A stretch of DNA of 64,000 bases from Streptomyces sp. TRM49041 (GCF_008271805.1 NZ_VSRY01000144.1:1-64000), one strand, 5' to 3'. Shown: positions 43,615-51,809, counted from the stretch's first letter. A program made the numbers and translations. Notes: a model not told the origin generated them from the letters alone.

Positions 43615-44382
43615 GTGCGACTGCTCCTCAGGACCCTCAGCGAGCTCTGCATCACCGCGGGCGCCGTGATCGTGCTCTTCGTGGCGTATGTGACGCTCTG
43701 GACCGGCGTCCGGGCCGAGGCGGCGAGCGACGCCGAGAAGGGCGCCCTCGAGCGGCGCTGGGCGGCGTCGCGGGAGGTGCCCGCGGGGGCCACGCAGGGG
43801 TCGCCGTCCACCTCGGCCCCGCCGCCCGGACCGGCAGCCCCGTCCACCACCACGGGGCCGTCTCAGGCGCCTGCCCCGTCCCCGTCCCCGGCGGCTGCGC
43901 CGTACCGGGACGGCGAGCCCTTCGCCGTCATGTACGTGCCCCGCTTCGGCAAGGGCTGGGAGTGGCCCGTCCTGGAGGGCACCGCGGCCGCCACCCTCAA
44001 GAAGGGCCTCGGCCACTACACCGGGACCGCGCCGCCCGGCGGGACCGGGAACTTCTCGGTGGCCGGACATCGTCGTACGTACGGCGATCCCTTCAAGGAC
44101 TTCCCGCGGCTGCGCCCCGGCGACGCCGTGATCCTCAACGACGGGACGACCTGGTTCACGTACCGCGTCGAGAGGAGGCCGTACCGTACGGTGCCCGGCG
44201 ACATCGCGGTCGTCGACCCCGTACCCGTACCGGAGAAGTCGGGGTTCACAGGGCCGGGGCGGTATCTGACGCTCACCACGTGCGATCCCGAGTGGGGCAG
44301 CAGCCACCGGCTCGTCGCCTGGGCGCGGCTCGCGGCGACGCGGCCCGTGACGCAGGGCGAGCCGCCGGCTTTCCACAGCTGA
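43615..44382 (+). CDS. Class E sortase (first of three)
   Basis: A 255-residue sortase from GTG 43615 behind GGGAGGG. One N-terminal membrane helix (LCITAGAVIVLFVAYVTLW), a Pro/Ser linker, then the sortase barrel. Catalytic residues are visible: His in NFSVAGHRRTYG, Cys in LTLTTCDPEWGSSHRLVAWA and Arg four to six residues after it. It attaches LAxTG-type surface proteins to the cell wall by transpeptidation. It lies 38 bases after the DUF881 gene, so the two may be cotranscribed. Confidence 0.92.
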   Translation: MRLLLRTLSELCITAGAVIVLFVAYVTLWTGVRAEAASDAEKGALERRWAASREVPAGATQGSPSTSAPPPGPAAPSTTTGPSQAPAPSPSPAAAPYRDGEPFAVMYVPRFGKGWEWPVLEGTAAATLKKGLGHYTGTAPPGGTGNFSVAGHRRTYGDPFKDFPRLRPGDAVILNDGTTWFTYRVERRPYRTVPGDIAVVDPVPVPEKSGFTGPGRYLTLTTCDPEWGSSHRLVAWARLAATRPVTQGEPPAFHS

Positions 44383-44405
44383 CCCACCGGAACGGGATCG
44401 CCCCG

Positions 44406-44411
44406 TACTCT
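44406..44411 (+). promoter_or_regulatory. Candidate -10 box before the 52-residue membrane protein
   Basis: TACTCT, 34 bases upstream of ATG 44446; -35 not clear. It would give the small membrane protein and pabA their own promoter. Confidence 0.35.
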
Positions 44412-44445
44412 GGTGCGGTATCGAACGGAAGGGACAGCAGACGTC

Positions 44446-44604
44446 ATGTACGGCTGGATCTGGCGGCATCTCCCGGGCAACGCATGGGTGCGGGCGCTCC
44501 TCTCGCTCGTGCTCGCCCTCGGGGTCGTCTTTCTGCTCTTCCAGTACGTGTTCCCTTGGGCGGAGCCTCTGCTTCCGTTCAACGATGTGACGGTGGACGG
44601 TTAG
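44446..44604 (+). CDS. Small conserved membrane protein
   Basis: Only 52 residues from ATG 44446, with GGAAGGGA upstream. It begins MYGWIWRHLPGNAWVRALLS, has a single membrane helix (ALLSLVLALGVVFLLFQYVF) and ends PWAEPLLPFNDVTVDG. It carries no known motif. It lies between a sortase gene and pabA, whose GTG overlaps its stop by one base (TAGTG). This suggests translational coupling. Function unknown. Confidence 0.85.
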   Translation: MYGWIWRHLPGNAWVRALLSLVLALGVVFLLFQYVFPWAEPLLPFNDVTVDG

Positions 44605-45242
44605 TGAGCGCGCGCATCCTCGTCGTCGACAACTACGACAGCTTCGTCTTCAACCTCGTCCAGTACCTCTACCAGCTCGGTGCCGAGTGCGAGGTGCTCC
44701 GCAACGACGAGGTCGAGCTGAGCCACGCCCAGGACGGCTTCGACGGCGTCCTGCTGTCGCCGGGCCCCGGCACGCCCGAGCAGGCCGGCGTCTGCGTGGA
44801 CATGGTGCGGCACTGCGCCGCCACGGGCGTCCCGGTCTTCGGTGTCTGCCTCGGTATGCAGTCGATGGCCGTCGCGTACGGCGGTGTGGTCGACCGCGCT
44901 CCCGAGCTGCTGCACGGCAAGACCTCGCCCGTCCTCCACGAGGGCCGGGGAGTCTTCGCCGGGCTGCCGTCACCCTTCACCGCCACCCGGTACCACTCGC
45001 TGGCCGCCGAACCGGCCGATCTGCCGGACGTCCTGGAGGTCACGGCACACACCGAGGACGGGATCATCATGGGGCTGCGCCACCGGGACCACGCCGTCGA
45101 GGGCGTGCAGTTCCACCCCGAGTCGGTGCTCACCGAGCATGGACACCTGATGCTCGCCAACTGGCTGGAACAGTGCGGCGACACCGGGGCCGTCGGCCGC
45201 TCTTCGGGCCTGGCGCCGGTGGTGGGCAAGGCCGTCGCGTGA
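44604..45242 (+). CDS. pabA: Aminodeoxychorismate/anthranilate synthase glutamine amidotransferase component
   Basis: A 212-residue class I glutamine amidotransferase from GTG 44604. It opens ILVVDNYDSFVFNLVQYLYQ, has the oxyanion-hole motif LLSPGPGTPEQAG, the nucleophile in VPVFGVCLGMQSMAVAYGG and the His-x-Glu pair in EGVQFHPESVLTEHG. It supplies ammonia for p-aminobenzoate (folate) or anthranilate (tryptophan) synthesis; sequence alone does not settle which partner it serves. Its position between sortases is conserved but metabolically odd. Its stop overlaps the next sortase by 4 bases. Confidence 0.93.
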   Translation: MSARILVVDNYDSFVFNLVQYLYQLGAECEVLRNDEVELSHAQDGFDGVLLSPGPGTPEQAGVCVDMVRHCAATGVPVFGVCLGMQSMAVAYGGVVDRAPELLHGKTSPVLHEGRGVFAGLPSPFTATRYHSLAAEPADLPDVLEVTAHTEDGIIMGLRHRDHAVEGVQFHPESVLTEHGHLMLANWLEQCGDTGAVGRSSGLAPVVGKAVA

Positions 45243-46492
45243 CCGCCGTGCGCCCGGAGCACGACGCGACGGGGGCGGGGCGGGAGCAGTCGCCCTGGTT
45301 CCGGGCCACGAACCTGCCGCAGCAGCAGCCGTACGAGGCGCCGAGCGAGCCTCCGGTGGCCGACGGGGCACATGGGGCGTACGAGGCTCCGTACGAGCCG
45401 TACGAGCCGTACCAGGAGCCGTACGGGCAGCCGGAACAGCAGGCGGCGTCGCAACAGTCCTACGAGCCGCAGACATACGAGCCGCAGACACACGACACGT
45501 CCTACGCTGCGCAGGAGTCGGCCGCACCCGCACCCGCACCCGACGCCGAGGCACGCGCCGACGCCCTCGCCGACGCCGGGGTCGACGTCCACGCCGGGGT
45601 CGACGACACGATGGCGCTTCCCACGACCGATCCCGCGCCGCGACCAGGGGAGGACCGGCCCACCGGAGGTCGCGCCGAGCGGCGCCGTGCCGCCAAGGCC
45701 CGCGGCCGCCGCCGCGCCCCCGCGTCGCCGCCTCCCGCGTCGCCGCCGACGGCGTCCCCGACCGGCAGGCCCATGTCCCGGGTCGAGGCGCGGCGTGCCG
45801 CCCGTGCCGCCAAGGACAGCTTCGGTGTGATCGCCAGCCGGGTCGTCGGCGAGATGTTCATCACCTTCGGTGTGGTCATGCTGCTCTTCGTGACGTACCA
45901 GATCTGGTGGACGAATGTGCAGGCCGGTCTGGAGGTCGACCGGGCCAAGGACCGGATAGCGCAGGACTGGGCCATCGGTGACAAGGCCGAGCAGCCGGGC
46001 GCATTCGAGGCGGGGCAGGGCTTCGCGATCCTCCACATCCCCAAGCTGGACGTCGTCGTGCCGGTCGCCGAGGGCATCGACAAGGAGAAGGTCCTCGACA
46101 AGGGCATGGTCGGCCACTACGCGGAGGGCGCTCTGAAGACGGCCATGCCGTCCGACAAGGAGGGTAACTTCGCGGTCGCCGGGCACCGCAACACCCACGG
46201 TGAGCCGTTCCGCTACATCAACCAGCTGCGGCCCGGCGACCCCATCGTCGTGGAGACCCGGGACGCGTACTACACCTACGAGATGGCGAGTATCCTGCCG
46301 CAGACCCCGCCCTCGAACGTCTCGGTGCTCAAGCCGGTCCCGGACGGCTCCGGTTTCGAAGGCCCGGGCCGGTACATCACGCTGACCACCTGTACCCCGG
46401 AATTCACCAGTACCTACCGCATGATCGTGTGGGGGAAGATGGTGGAAGAACAGCCGCGCAGCAAGGGCGTACCGGAAGCGCTGGCTGGCTGA
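45239..46492 (+). CDS. Class E sortase (second), with long N-terminal extension
   Basis: A 417-residue sortase whose GTG 45239 overlaps the pabA stop. The first ~195 residues are a Pro/Gln/Glu/Tyr-rich cytoplasmic extension with YEPYEPYQEPYGQPEQQ-type repeats and an Arg/Ala-rich stretch. A membrane helix (MFITFGVVMLLFVTYQIWW) precedes the catalytic domain: His in NFAVAGHRNTHGEPF, Cys in YITLTTCTPEFTSTYRMIVW. The extension is unusual for a sortase and may bind cytoplasmic partners. It is followed after 23 bases by the third sortase. Confidence 0.93.
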   Translation: MTAVRPEHDATGAGREQSPWFRATNLPQQQPYEAPSEPPVADGAHGAYEAPYEPYEPYQEPYGQPEQQAASQQSYEPQTYEPQTHDTSYAAQESAAPAPAPDAEARADALADAGVDVHAGVDDTMALPTTDPAPRPGEDRPTGGRAERRRAAKARGRRRAPASPPPASPPTASPTGRPMSRVEARRAARAAKDSFGVIASRVVGEMFITFGVVMLLFVTYQIWWTNVQAGLEVDRAKDRIAQDWAIGDKAEQPGAFEAGQGFAILHIPKLDVVVPVAEGIDKEKVLDKGMVGHYAEGALKTAMPSDKEGNFAVAGHRNTHGEPFRYINQLRPGDPIVVETRDAYYTYEMASILPQTPPSNVSVLKPVPDGSGFEGPGRYITLTTCTPEFTSTYRMIVWGKMVEEQPRSKGVPEALAG

Positions 46493-46515
46493 CACCTCAA
46501 GACGGGACAGATGTT

Positions 46516-47217
46516 GTGGCACGTGTGCGCAGCCGGATCGCCGGCGCAGTCAGTGTTTTCGGCGAGCTGCTGATCACCGCAGGCGTGCTGATGGGGCTGT
46601 TCGTCGTCTACTCGCTGTGGTGGACGAACGTCCTGGCCGACCGCGAGGCGGGCAAACAGGGCGACGCCGTACGCGACAGCTGGTCGGTGTCCGACAGCGG
46701 CCCCGGCGCCCTCGACACCAAGGGCGGCCTCGGCTTCCTGCACGTCCCGGCGATGGGTGACGGCGAGGTGCTGGTCAAGAAGGGCACCAGCCCGGACGTC
46801 CTCAACCACGGTGTCGCGGGCTACTACACGGACCCGATCAAGTCGGCGCTCCCGCAGGACAAGACGGGCAACTTCACACTGGCCGCCCACCGCGACGGGC
46901 ACGGGGCGAAGTTCCACAACATCCACAAGCTGAAGTCCGGTGACCCGATCGTCTTCGAGACGAAGGACACCTGGTACGTCTACAAGGTCTACGAGACGCT
47001 GCCGAAGACGTCCCGTTTCAACGTGGAGGTCCTGCAGCCGGTGCCCAAGGAGTCCGGCCGTACCAAGCCCGGCCGCTACATCACGCTGACGACCTGCACA
47101 CCCATCCTGACCTCGGACTTCCGGTACATCGTGTGGGGCGAGCTGGTGCGGACGGAGAAGGTCGACCAGGACCGCACGAAGCCGGTGGAACTGCGCCAGA
47201 CGAGTCATTCCGAATGA
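46516..47217 (+). CDS. Class E sortase (third), C-terminus altered by an insertion
   Basis: A 233-residue sortase from GTG 46516. A membrane helix (LLITAGVLMGLFVVYSLWW) is followed by the catalytic His in NFTLAAHRDGHGAKF and Cys in ITLTTCTPILTSDFRYIVWG, so it should be active. The last five residues, Thr-Ser-His-Ser-Glu, and the stop codon are encoded by the terminal inverted repeat of the mepB cassette (from 47200). The ancestral end of the gene has therefore been replaced, though only beyond the catalytic domain. No strong ribosome site precedes the start; coupling to the previous sortase is likely. Confidence 0.9.
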   Translation: MARVRSRIAGAVSVFGELLITAGVLMGLFVVYSLWWTNVLADREAGKQGDAVRDSWSVSDSGPGALDTKGGLGFLHVPAMGDGEVLVKKGTSPDVLNHGVAGYYTDPIKSALPQDKTGNFTLAAHRDGHGAKFHNIHKLKSGDPIVFETKDTWYVYKVYETLPKTSRFNVEVLQPVPKESGRTKPGRYITLTTCTPILTSDFRYIVWGELVRTEKVDQDRTKPVELRQTSHSE

Positions 47218-47276
47218 TCAGTGGTCGTAGGTGATCAGCGATCGTGTGATGGACCGGCCGGTCTTGTGGTTGTGCC
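47200..47276 (-). pseudogene. Left arm: 3' end of an IS982-like transposase gene
   Basis: On the minus strand the arm reads HNHKTGRSITRSLITYDH and stops at 47220-47218. This is the typical end of streptomycete IS982-like transposases (IWHN-x-x-TG-x-x-VTRSLIAYDH). Only about 18 codons and the inverted repeat remain. Confidence 0.75.
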
Positions 47277-47846
47277 GGCGCCGTCCTGCGGGTGGTAGAG
47301 CTCTTGGGCGCGAGCCAGGTCGACAGGCCCGTCCTGGTGCAGGTGCAGGAAGAAGTCCAGCTGCCACGCCTGCGCACTGCAGGCCTGGCGGTTGGTGGTG
47401 GTCACCCAGGGCGGGTAGACGCGGAAGGCTCGTTTCCCACCGGAACCGTTCGCCGATACGACACCGTGTCGGCGGAGCGCGTCCACGGGAAAGACGAACT
47501 GGCCGAAGTGGTGATGGTCGCGGGTGCTGATGACGAAGAGGTCGACGGGGTCCGTGGCGTCGAAGGGCTGGATGGGCCCGGCCGGGGACCTCTTCCAGAC
47601 GGTGACGAACTGGCCGACCTTGGTGGGGGTCGTCTTGGCTGCGCGGAACCGGATGGAGAGGCCGTCAAGGGCGAACTCGTGGGCGGCGTAAGCGGCACCC
47701 TCGGCCTCGGGTACCGGCTGCGAGCAGGTGAACCCGCAGGGGTCGTAGACGAGTGCCTTCGCCGCAATGAGATCTCCGTGGGCCGGGGCGGTGTTCAACC
47801 ACGGTTTGAGGTGGAGACTGGATGAGTACTCGCGGTTCGTCGTCAT
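47235..47846 (-). CDS. mepB: MepB family protein
   Basis: A 203-residue protein from ATG 47846. The MepB core is clear: FALDGLSIRFRAAKTTPTKV, GQFVTVWKRSPAGPIQPFDA, DLFVISTRDHHHFGQFVFPV, GKRAFRVYPPW and AQAWQLDFFLHL. In Staphylococcus aureus MepB is encoded with the multidrug transporter MepA and repressor MepR, but its biochemical role is not established. Homologues are usually about 155-170 residues; the last residues here (about GTTTRPAGPSHDR) are read from the flanking insertion-sequence arm, so the natural end was lost or extended. There is no mepA or mepR nearby. The gene was evidently acquired as cargo. Confidence 0.85.
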   Translation of the reverse strand: MTTNREYSSSLHLKPWLNTAPAHGDLIAAKALVYDPCGFTCSQPVPEAEGAAYAAHEFALDGLSIRFRAAKTTPTKVGQFVTVWKRSPAGPIQPFDATDPVDLFVISTRDHHHFGQFVFPVDALRRHGVVSANGSGGKRAFRVYPPWVTTTNRQACSAQAWQLDFFLHLHQDGPVDLARAQELYHPQDGAGTTTRPAGPSHDR

Positions 47847-47878
47847 CCGTCCACCCTGTCATGGTTGCTGGACGTAGT

Positions 47879-48051
47879 CGGCTCGACCTTGAACGGCACT
47901 CGCGGTCGGAGCTTCGATGGCGTCGCCGTCCGCGTCGCCCAGCGCATCCTGGCGATGGCCGCCGCGATCTGGCACAACCGCAAGACCGGCCGGCCCGTCA
48001 CACGATCCCTGATCGCTCACGACCACTGACGATCGCATCGGAATGACTCGT
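47879..48051 (+). pseudogene. Right arm: 3' part of an IS982-like transposase, frameshifted
   Basis: Two adjacent frames together read RLDLERH, then GRSFDGVAVRVAQRILAMAA and AIWHNRKTGRPVTRSLIAHD, ending at TGA 48027-48029. The family normally has these in one frame, so one extra base lies near 47900. The upstream two-thirds of the gene are absent. The terminal inverted repeat ends at 48051. Confidence 0.8.
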
Positions 48052-48075
48052 CCAGGGCCCGCGCGCACGATGTGA

Positions 48076-48116
48076 GAGGAAGGCCCGGCACCCACTCGGG
48101 GTGCCGGGCCTTCCTC
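48076..48116. terminator. Strong bidirectional terminator between the cassette and pknB
   Basis: An 18-bp perfect stem (48076-48093 with 48099-48116) with a 5-base loop. It lies just past the pknB stop codon. Before the insertion it would also have ended the sortase operon, which now has 860 extra bases before it. Confidence 0.92.
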
Positions 48117-48143
48117 ATGTCCTGCCGGGTGCCGCCGGGAGGG

Positions 48144-50201
48144 TCACTCCTGGTCGGTGCGGAGGACGGCACCTGATGTGCCGCCGAACCAGCCGGCGTT
48201 GTCGTTGTCGCCGTCGCCGTCGCCCCCGGTGTTCCCGCCGCCGAGACGCTGGGTCTTCACGTTGATCGGGGTGTTCGGGTCGACCCGCTTGCCCGGCTTG
48301 GGGTCCTGGTCGACGACGATGGCCGTGCCGTCGCTCGGGCCCTCGACGACCGCGATCTGGAGCCCCTGGGCGGCGGCGATCTGCTGCGCCCGGGCGAGGA
48401 ACTGGTTCCTCAGATCAGGTGCCCGGGCCTGCGGCTGCTGCGGACCCTTGGAGACCTTCAGGGTGATCGCCGAGCCTTCCGCGACGCTCGCGTCCGGCTT
48501 CGGGTTCTGGTCGATGACCGTGCCCGCGGGCTTCTCGGAGTCCACGTCCTCGCGGAGCACCCGGAACTTCAGGGCCTCCAGCTGCGCCTTGGCGTTGTCG
48601 AACTGGTTGTCGATGACCCGGGGTACGGACACCTTCGTCTCGGACGCGATGGTGATCGTGACCTCGGTGCCCTTCTCGTGCTCCGAGCCGCCCTCGGGGT
48701 TCTGGTCGATGACCGTGCCCGCGGGCTTCTCGGACTCCTCCGTCTTGACCTTGACCTCGAAGCCCTCGCCCTTCAGATTCGTGGTCGCAAGGTCCTTGGA
48801 CTGCTCCAGGACGTTGGGCACCTTGACCTTCGGCGCGCCCTCCGACACCCAGACGCTGACGGTGTCGTTCTCGTTCATCGTGGCGGAGCCGTCGGCGGCC
48901 GGGTCCTGGCGGCAGACCGAGCCCTTGGGCTGGTCGCAGCGCTCGACGCCCATGTTGGAGATCTTGACGCCCGTACTGGTCGCCGCCTTCTCCGCGTCCT
49001 CGTACGTTTTGCCGACGAGGGTCGGGACGGTGACCTGGCGGGGGCCGTCGGCGCCGAAGACGGACTTGCCGATGAGGATCGCGCCGACCAGCACCAGGAT
49101 GCCCGCGAGGACGAGCAGGATCGTGGAGACGTTCGACTTCTTCTGCGGCTGGCGGCGGCGGCCGGCGCCGCGGTCGTCGTAGCCGTAGCCCCCGTCGTCC
49201 GGGTTGATGGGCGGCAGCATCGACGTCTGGGCGCCCGGGTCGGACGGGTGCATCGCGGCGGTCTGCTGGTCGGGGTGCGGGTAGCCGTAGCCGCCGGGAG
49301 CACCCATGGCGCCCATCGCGGCGGTCGCGGCGACCGGCTGGCCGTCCAGACACGCCTCGATGTCGGCGCGCATCTCGTCGGCCGACTGGTAACGGTAGTC
49401 CGGGTCCTTGACCAGTGCCTTCAGCACGATCGCGTCCATCTCGGGCGTGATCTCGGGGTCGTAGACGCTGGGCGGCTGCGGCTCCTCCCGTACGTGCTGG
49501 TAGGCGACCGCGACCGGGGAGTCGCCGACGAACGGCGGACGGACGGTCAGCAGCTCGTACAGCAGGCAGCCGGTGGAGTACAGATCGGAGCGGGCGTCGA
49601 CGGTCTCGCCCTTGGCCTGCTCCGGGGAGAGGTACTGGGCGGTGCCGATCACGGCCGCGGTCTGGGTCATGGTCATGCCGGCGTCGCCCATGGCGCGGGC
49701 GATGCCGAAGTCCATGACCTTGACCTGGCCGGTCCGGGTCAGCATGACGTTCGCCGGTTTGATGTCGCGGTGGACGATGCCGGCGCGGTGCGAGTACTCC
49801 AGCGCCTGCAGGATGCCGACGGTCATCTCCAGCGTGCGCTCAGGCAGCAGCTTGCGTCCCGAGTGGAGCAGCTCACGCAGGGTGGACCCGTCGACGTACT
49901 CCATCACGATGTACGGAATCGAGACGCCGGCGCCCCCACCGGAGGCGCTGTCGTACACCATGTCCTCGCCGGTGTCGTACACCGCGACGATCGCCGGATG
50001 GTTGAGCGAGGCGGCAGACTGGGCCTCACGGCGGAACCGGGCCTGGAAGGACGGGTCACGGGCCAGGTCGGCCCGCAGCGTCTTCACGGCGACGGTGCGG
50101 CCGAGCCGGGTGTCGTGGGCGAGGTAGACCTCGGCCATGCCACCACGGCCGAGCACCGAGCCCAGCTCGTACCGGCCGCCGAGGCGACGCGGCTCTTCCA
50201 T
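48144..50201 (-). CDS. pknB: Ser/Thr protein kinase PknB with four PASTA repeats
   Basis: A 685-residue sensor kinase from ATG 50201. The kinase domain has LGRGGMAEVYLAHD, Lys40 in VAVKTL, HRDIKPANVM with Asp146, DFG at 164-166 and an activation loop MTMTQTAAVIGTAQYLSPEQ with the threonines that PknB autophosphorylates. A juxtamembrane Tyr/Pro linker, one helix (ILLVLAGILVLVGAILIG) and four PASTA domains follow (TVPTLVGKTYEDAEK, VKVPNVLEQSKDLA, VSVPRVIDNQFDNA, ARAPDLRNQFLARA), which bind muropeptides or lipid II. The order pknB, pbpA, rodA, pstP, fhaB, fhaA is the classical actinobacterial growth-signalling operon. Confidence 0.96.
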   Translation of the reverse strand: MEEPRRLGGRYELGSVLGRGGMAEVYLAHDTRLGRTVAVKTLRADLARDPSFQARFRREAQSAASLNHPAIVAVYDTGEDMVYDSASGGGAGVSIPYIVMEYVDGSTLRELLHSGRKLLPERTLEMTVGILQALEYSHRAGIVHRDIKPANVMLTRTGQVKVMDFGIARAMGDAGMTMTQTAAVIGTAQYLSPEQAKGETVDARSDLYSTGCLLYELLTVRPPFVGDSPVAVAYQHVREEPQPPSVYDPEITPEMDAIVLKALVKDPDYRYQSADEMRADIEACLDGQPVAATAAMGAMGAPGGYGYPHPDQQTAAMHPSDPGAQTSMLPPINPDDGGYGYDDRGAGRRRQPQKKSNVSTILLVLAGILVLVGAILIGKSVFGADGPRQVTVPTLVGKTYEDAEKAATSTGVKISNMGVERCDQPKGSVCRQDPAADGSATMNENDTVSVWVSEGAPKVKVPNVLEQSKDLATTNLKGEGFEVKVKTEESEKPAGTVIDQNPEGGSEHEKGTEVTITIASETKVSVPRVIDNQFDNAKAQLEALKFRVLREDVDSEKPAGTVIDQNPKPDASVAEGSAITLKVSKGPQQPQARAPDLRNQFLARAQQIAAAQGLQIAVVEGPSDGTAIVVDQDPKPGKRVDPNTPINVKTQRLGGGNTGGDGDGDNDNAGWFGGTSGAVLRTDQE

Positions 50202-50348
50202 AACTGTTCCAGCCCTCTCCGTCAGTCCCGGCCGCAACCGTGTCTGTGGTCCGGCGGTGTGCTGTTCGCGCAAAGGCTACCGGGCACGGGAAGCTGTTCA
50301 CTCCGTGACCGCAACCTGATACGGGACCGGTACACAGGCACCACAAGA

Positions 50349-51809
50349 TCACTGCCGGGAGTCGAGTACCGCCTTCATCACATCGCGGGCGATCGGCGCG
50401 GCCAGGCCGCCACCGCTGATGTCCTCGCGGGTGGCGTCGGAGTCCTCGACGACCACGGCGACGGCGACCGGCGAGCCGCTGTCGGTCTTCGCGTACGAGA
50501 TGAACCAGGCGTAGGGGCGGGCCTTGTTCTTCGGGCCGTGCTGGGCCGTACCGGTCTTGCCACCGACGGTGACGTCGCGGATACGGGCCTTCGAGCCCGT
50601 GCCGTTCTCGACGACGTTCTCCATCATCTTCTGGACGAGCTGCGCGGTCTCCTGGGACATCGGGCGGCTCATCTCCTCGGGCTCGTTCTTCTCGATCACA
50701 TCGAGGTTCGGAGCCACGAGCTGGCTGACCATGTACGGCTTCATCAGCTTGCCGTCGTTGGCGATGGCGGCGGTGACCATGGCCATCTGGAGCGGGGTGG
50801 TCGCCGTGTTGAACTGGCCGATCGAGGACATCGCGTTGCCGGGGCGGTCCATGGTCTTGTCGTAGACGGACGCGGCGGCGCGGACAGGGGTGTCGATCTC
50901 GGGGTTGTTGAAGCCGAACTTCTCCGCCATCTCGACCATCTTGTCGCGGCCGACCTCGTCGCCGAGCTTGGCGAACACCGAGTTGCAGGACACCCGCATG
51001 GCCTCGTTCAGGCTGGCGTTCTCGCAGCCCTTCGCGTGGTTCACCATCGGCGTGGTCGACAGCGGCAGGATGTACGGCTCGGGCGTGTCCGTCGGCGCGT
51101 CGATGTCCCGGACCTTGCCGTTCTCCAGGGCGGCGGCGGCCGTGAGCACCTTGAACGTGGAGCCGGGCGGGTAGATCTCGCGCAGCGCGCGGTTCAGCTT
51201 CGGCTTGTCCTTGCTCTCCTCCAGCGCGATCCACGCCTTCTCGTCCGAGGCGTGGTAGCCGGCGAAGGAGGAGGGGTCGTACGAAGGGGTGGACGCCAGC
51301 GCGAGGATCTTGCCGGTCTGCGGGTCGATGGCCGCGACGGCGCCCTTCTTCTTGCCGAGCCCCTCGTAGGCGGCCTTCTGCGCGGCGCCGTTGAGAGTCG
51401 TGACGACGTTGCCGCCCTTGTTGGTGTCGCCCGTGAACATGGAGAGGGTGCGGTCGAAGAACAGCCGGTCGTCGTTGCCGGTCAGGATCGAGTCGTGCAG
51501 CTTCTCCAGCTGGTTCGCGTCGTACGCCTGCGAGGCGTAGCCGGTGACCGGCGCCCACATGGGGCCGTTCACGTACGTCCGCTTGTACTTGTAGAGCGGG
51601 TCCTTGGAGTCGACGGAGCCGGTGATCGGCTCGCCGTCGACGATGATGTCGCCGCGTACGGAGGCGTAACGCTCGATGGTCACGCGCTTGTTGCGCGGAT
51701 GCGAGGTCAGCTCGTCGCTGCGGGCGAACTGTATCCAGTTGTCCCGCAGGAGCAGCGCGAGCACCAACAGGCCGCAGAAGATCGCGATATGGCGCAGGGG
51801 CTTGTTCAC
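50349..51809 (-). CDS. pbpA: Penicillin-binding protein 2 type transpeptidase PbpA
   Basis: A 486-residue class B penicillin-binding protein, starting at GTG 51809 and overlapping the rodA stop by 4 bases. A single N-terminal anchor (LRHIAIFCGLLVLALLLRDN) precedes a dimerisation domain. The catalytic motifs are S-x-x-K in YPPGSTFKVLTAAAA (Ser217), S-x-N in MRVSCNSVFAKLG and K-T-G in VGGKTGTAQHG (Lys418), so it is a functional transpeptidase. It acts with the cognate SEDS polymerase upstream in the operon and is probably under PknB control. Confidence 0.95.
   Translation of the reverse strand: MNKPLRHIAIFCGLLVLALLLRDNWIQFARSDELTSHPRNKRVTIERYASVRGDIIVDGEPITGSVDSKDPLYKYKRTYVNGPMWAPVTGYASQAYDANQLEKLHDSILTGNDDRLFFDRTLSMFTGDTNKGGNVVTTLNGAAQKAAYEGLGKKKGAVAAIDPQTGKILALASTPSYDPSSFAGYHASDEKAWIALEESKDKPKLNRALREIYPPGSTFKVLTAAAALENGKVRDIDAPTDTPEPYILPLSTTPMVNHAKGCENASLNEAMRVSCNSVFAKLGDEVGRDKMVEMAEKFGFNNPEIDTPVRAAASVYDKTMDRPGNAMSSIGQFNTATTPLQMAMVTAAIANDGKLMKPYMVSQLVAPNLDVIEKNEPEEMSRPMSQETAQLVQKMMENVVENGTGSKARIRDVTVGGKTGTAQHGPKNKARPYAWFISYAKTDSGSPVAVAVVVEDSDATREDISGGGLAAPIARDVMKAVLDSRQ

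Larger units (their letters stand above)
47200..48051. mobile_element. mepB cassette bounded by two inverted IS982-like transposase ends
   Basis: ACGAGTCATTCCGA at 47200-47213 reappears inverted at 48038-48051 as TCGGAATGACTCGT. Homology runs further inward (47200-47276 against 47971-48051), with both arms encoding the last residues of the same type of transposase, ending in -TRSLI-x-DH. Thus each end is the 3' end of an insertion sequence, facing outward, and a mepB-like gene lies between. CCAG stands directly outside both ends (47196-47199 and 48052-48055), a likely 4-base target duplication. The unit sits between genes otherwise conserved in order. The arms differ at several positions, so the insertion is not recent or used two related elements. 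Confidence 0.82.

Noticed and set aside
47879..48051. A complete transposase gene
   Set aside because: Only the last third is present, with a frameshift, and no left-end inverted repeat or start is visible.
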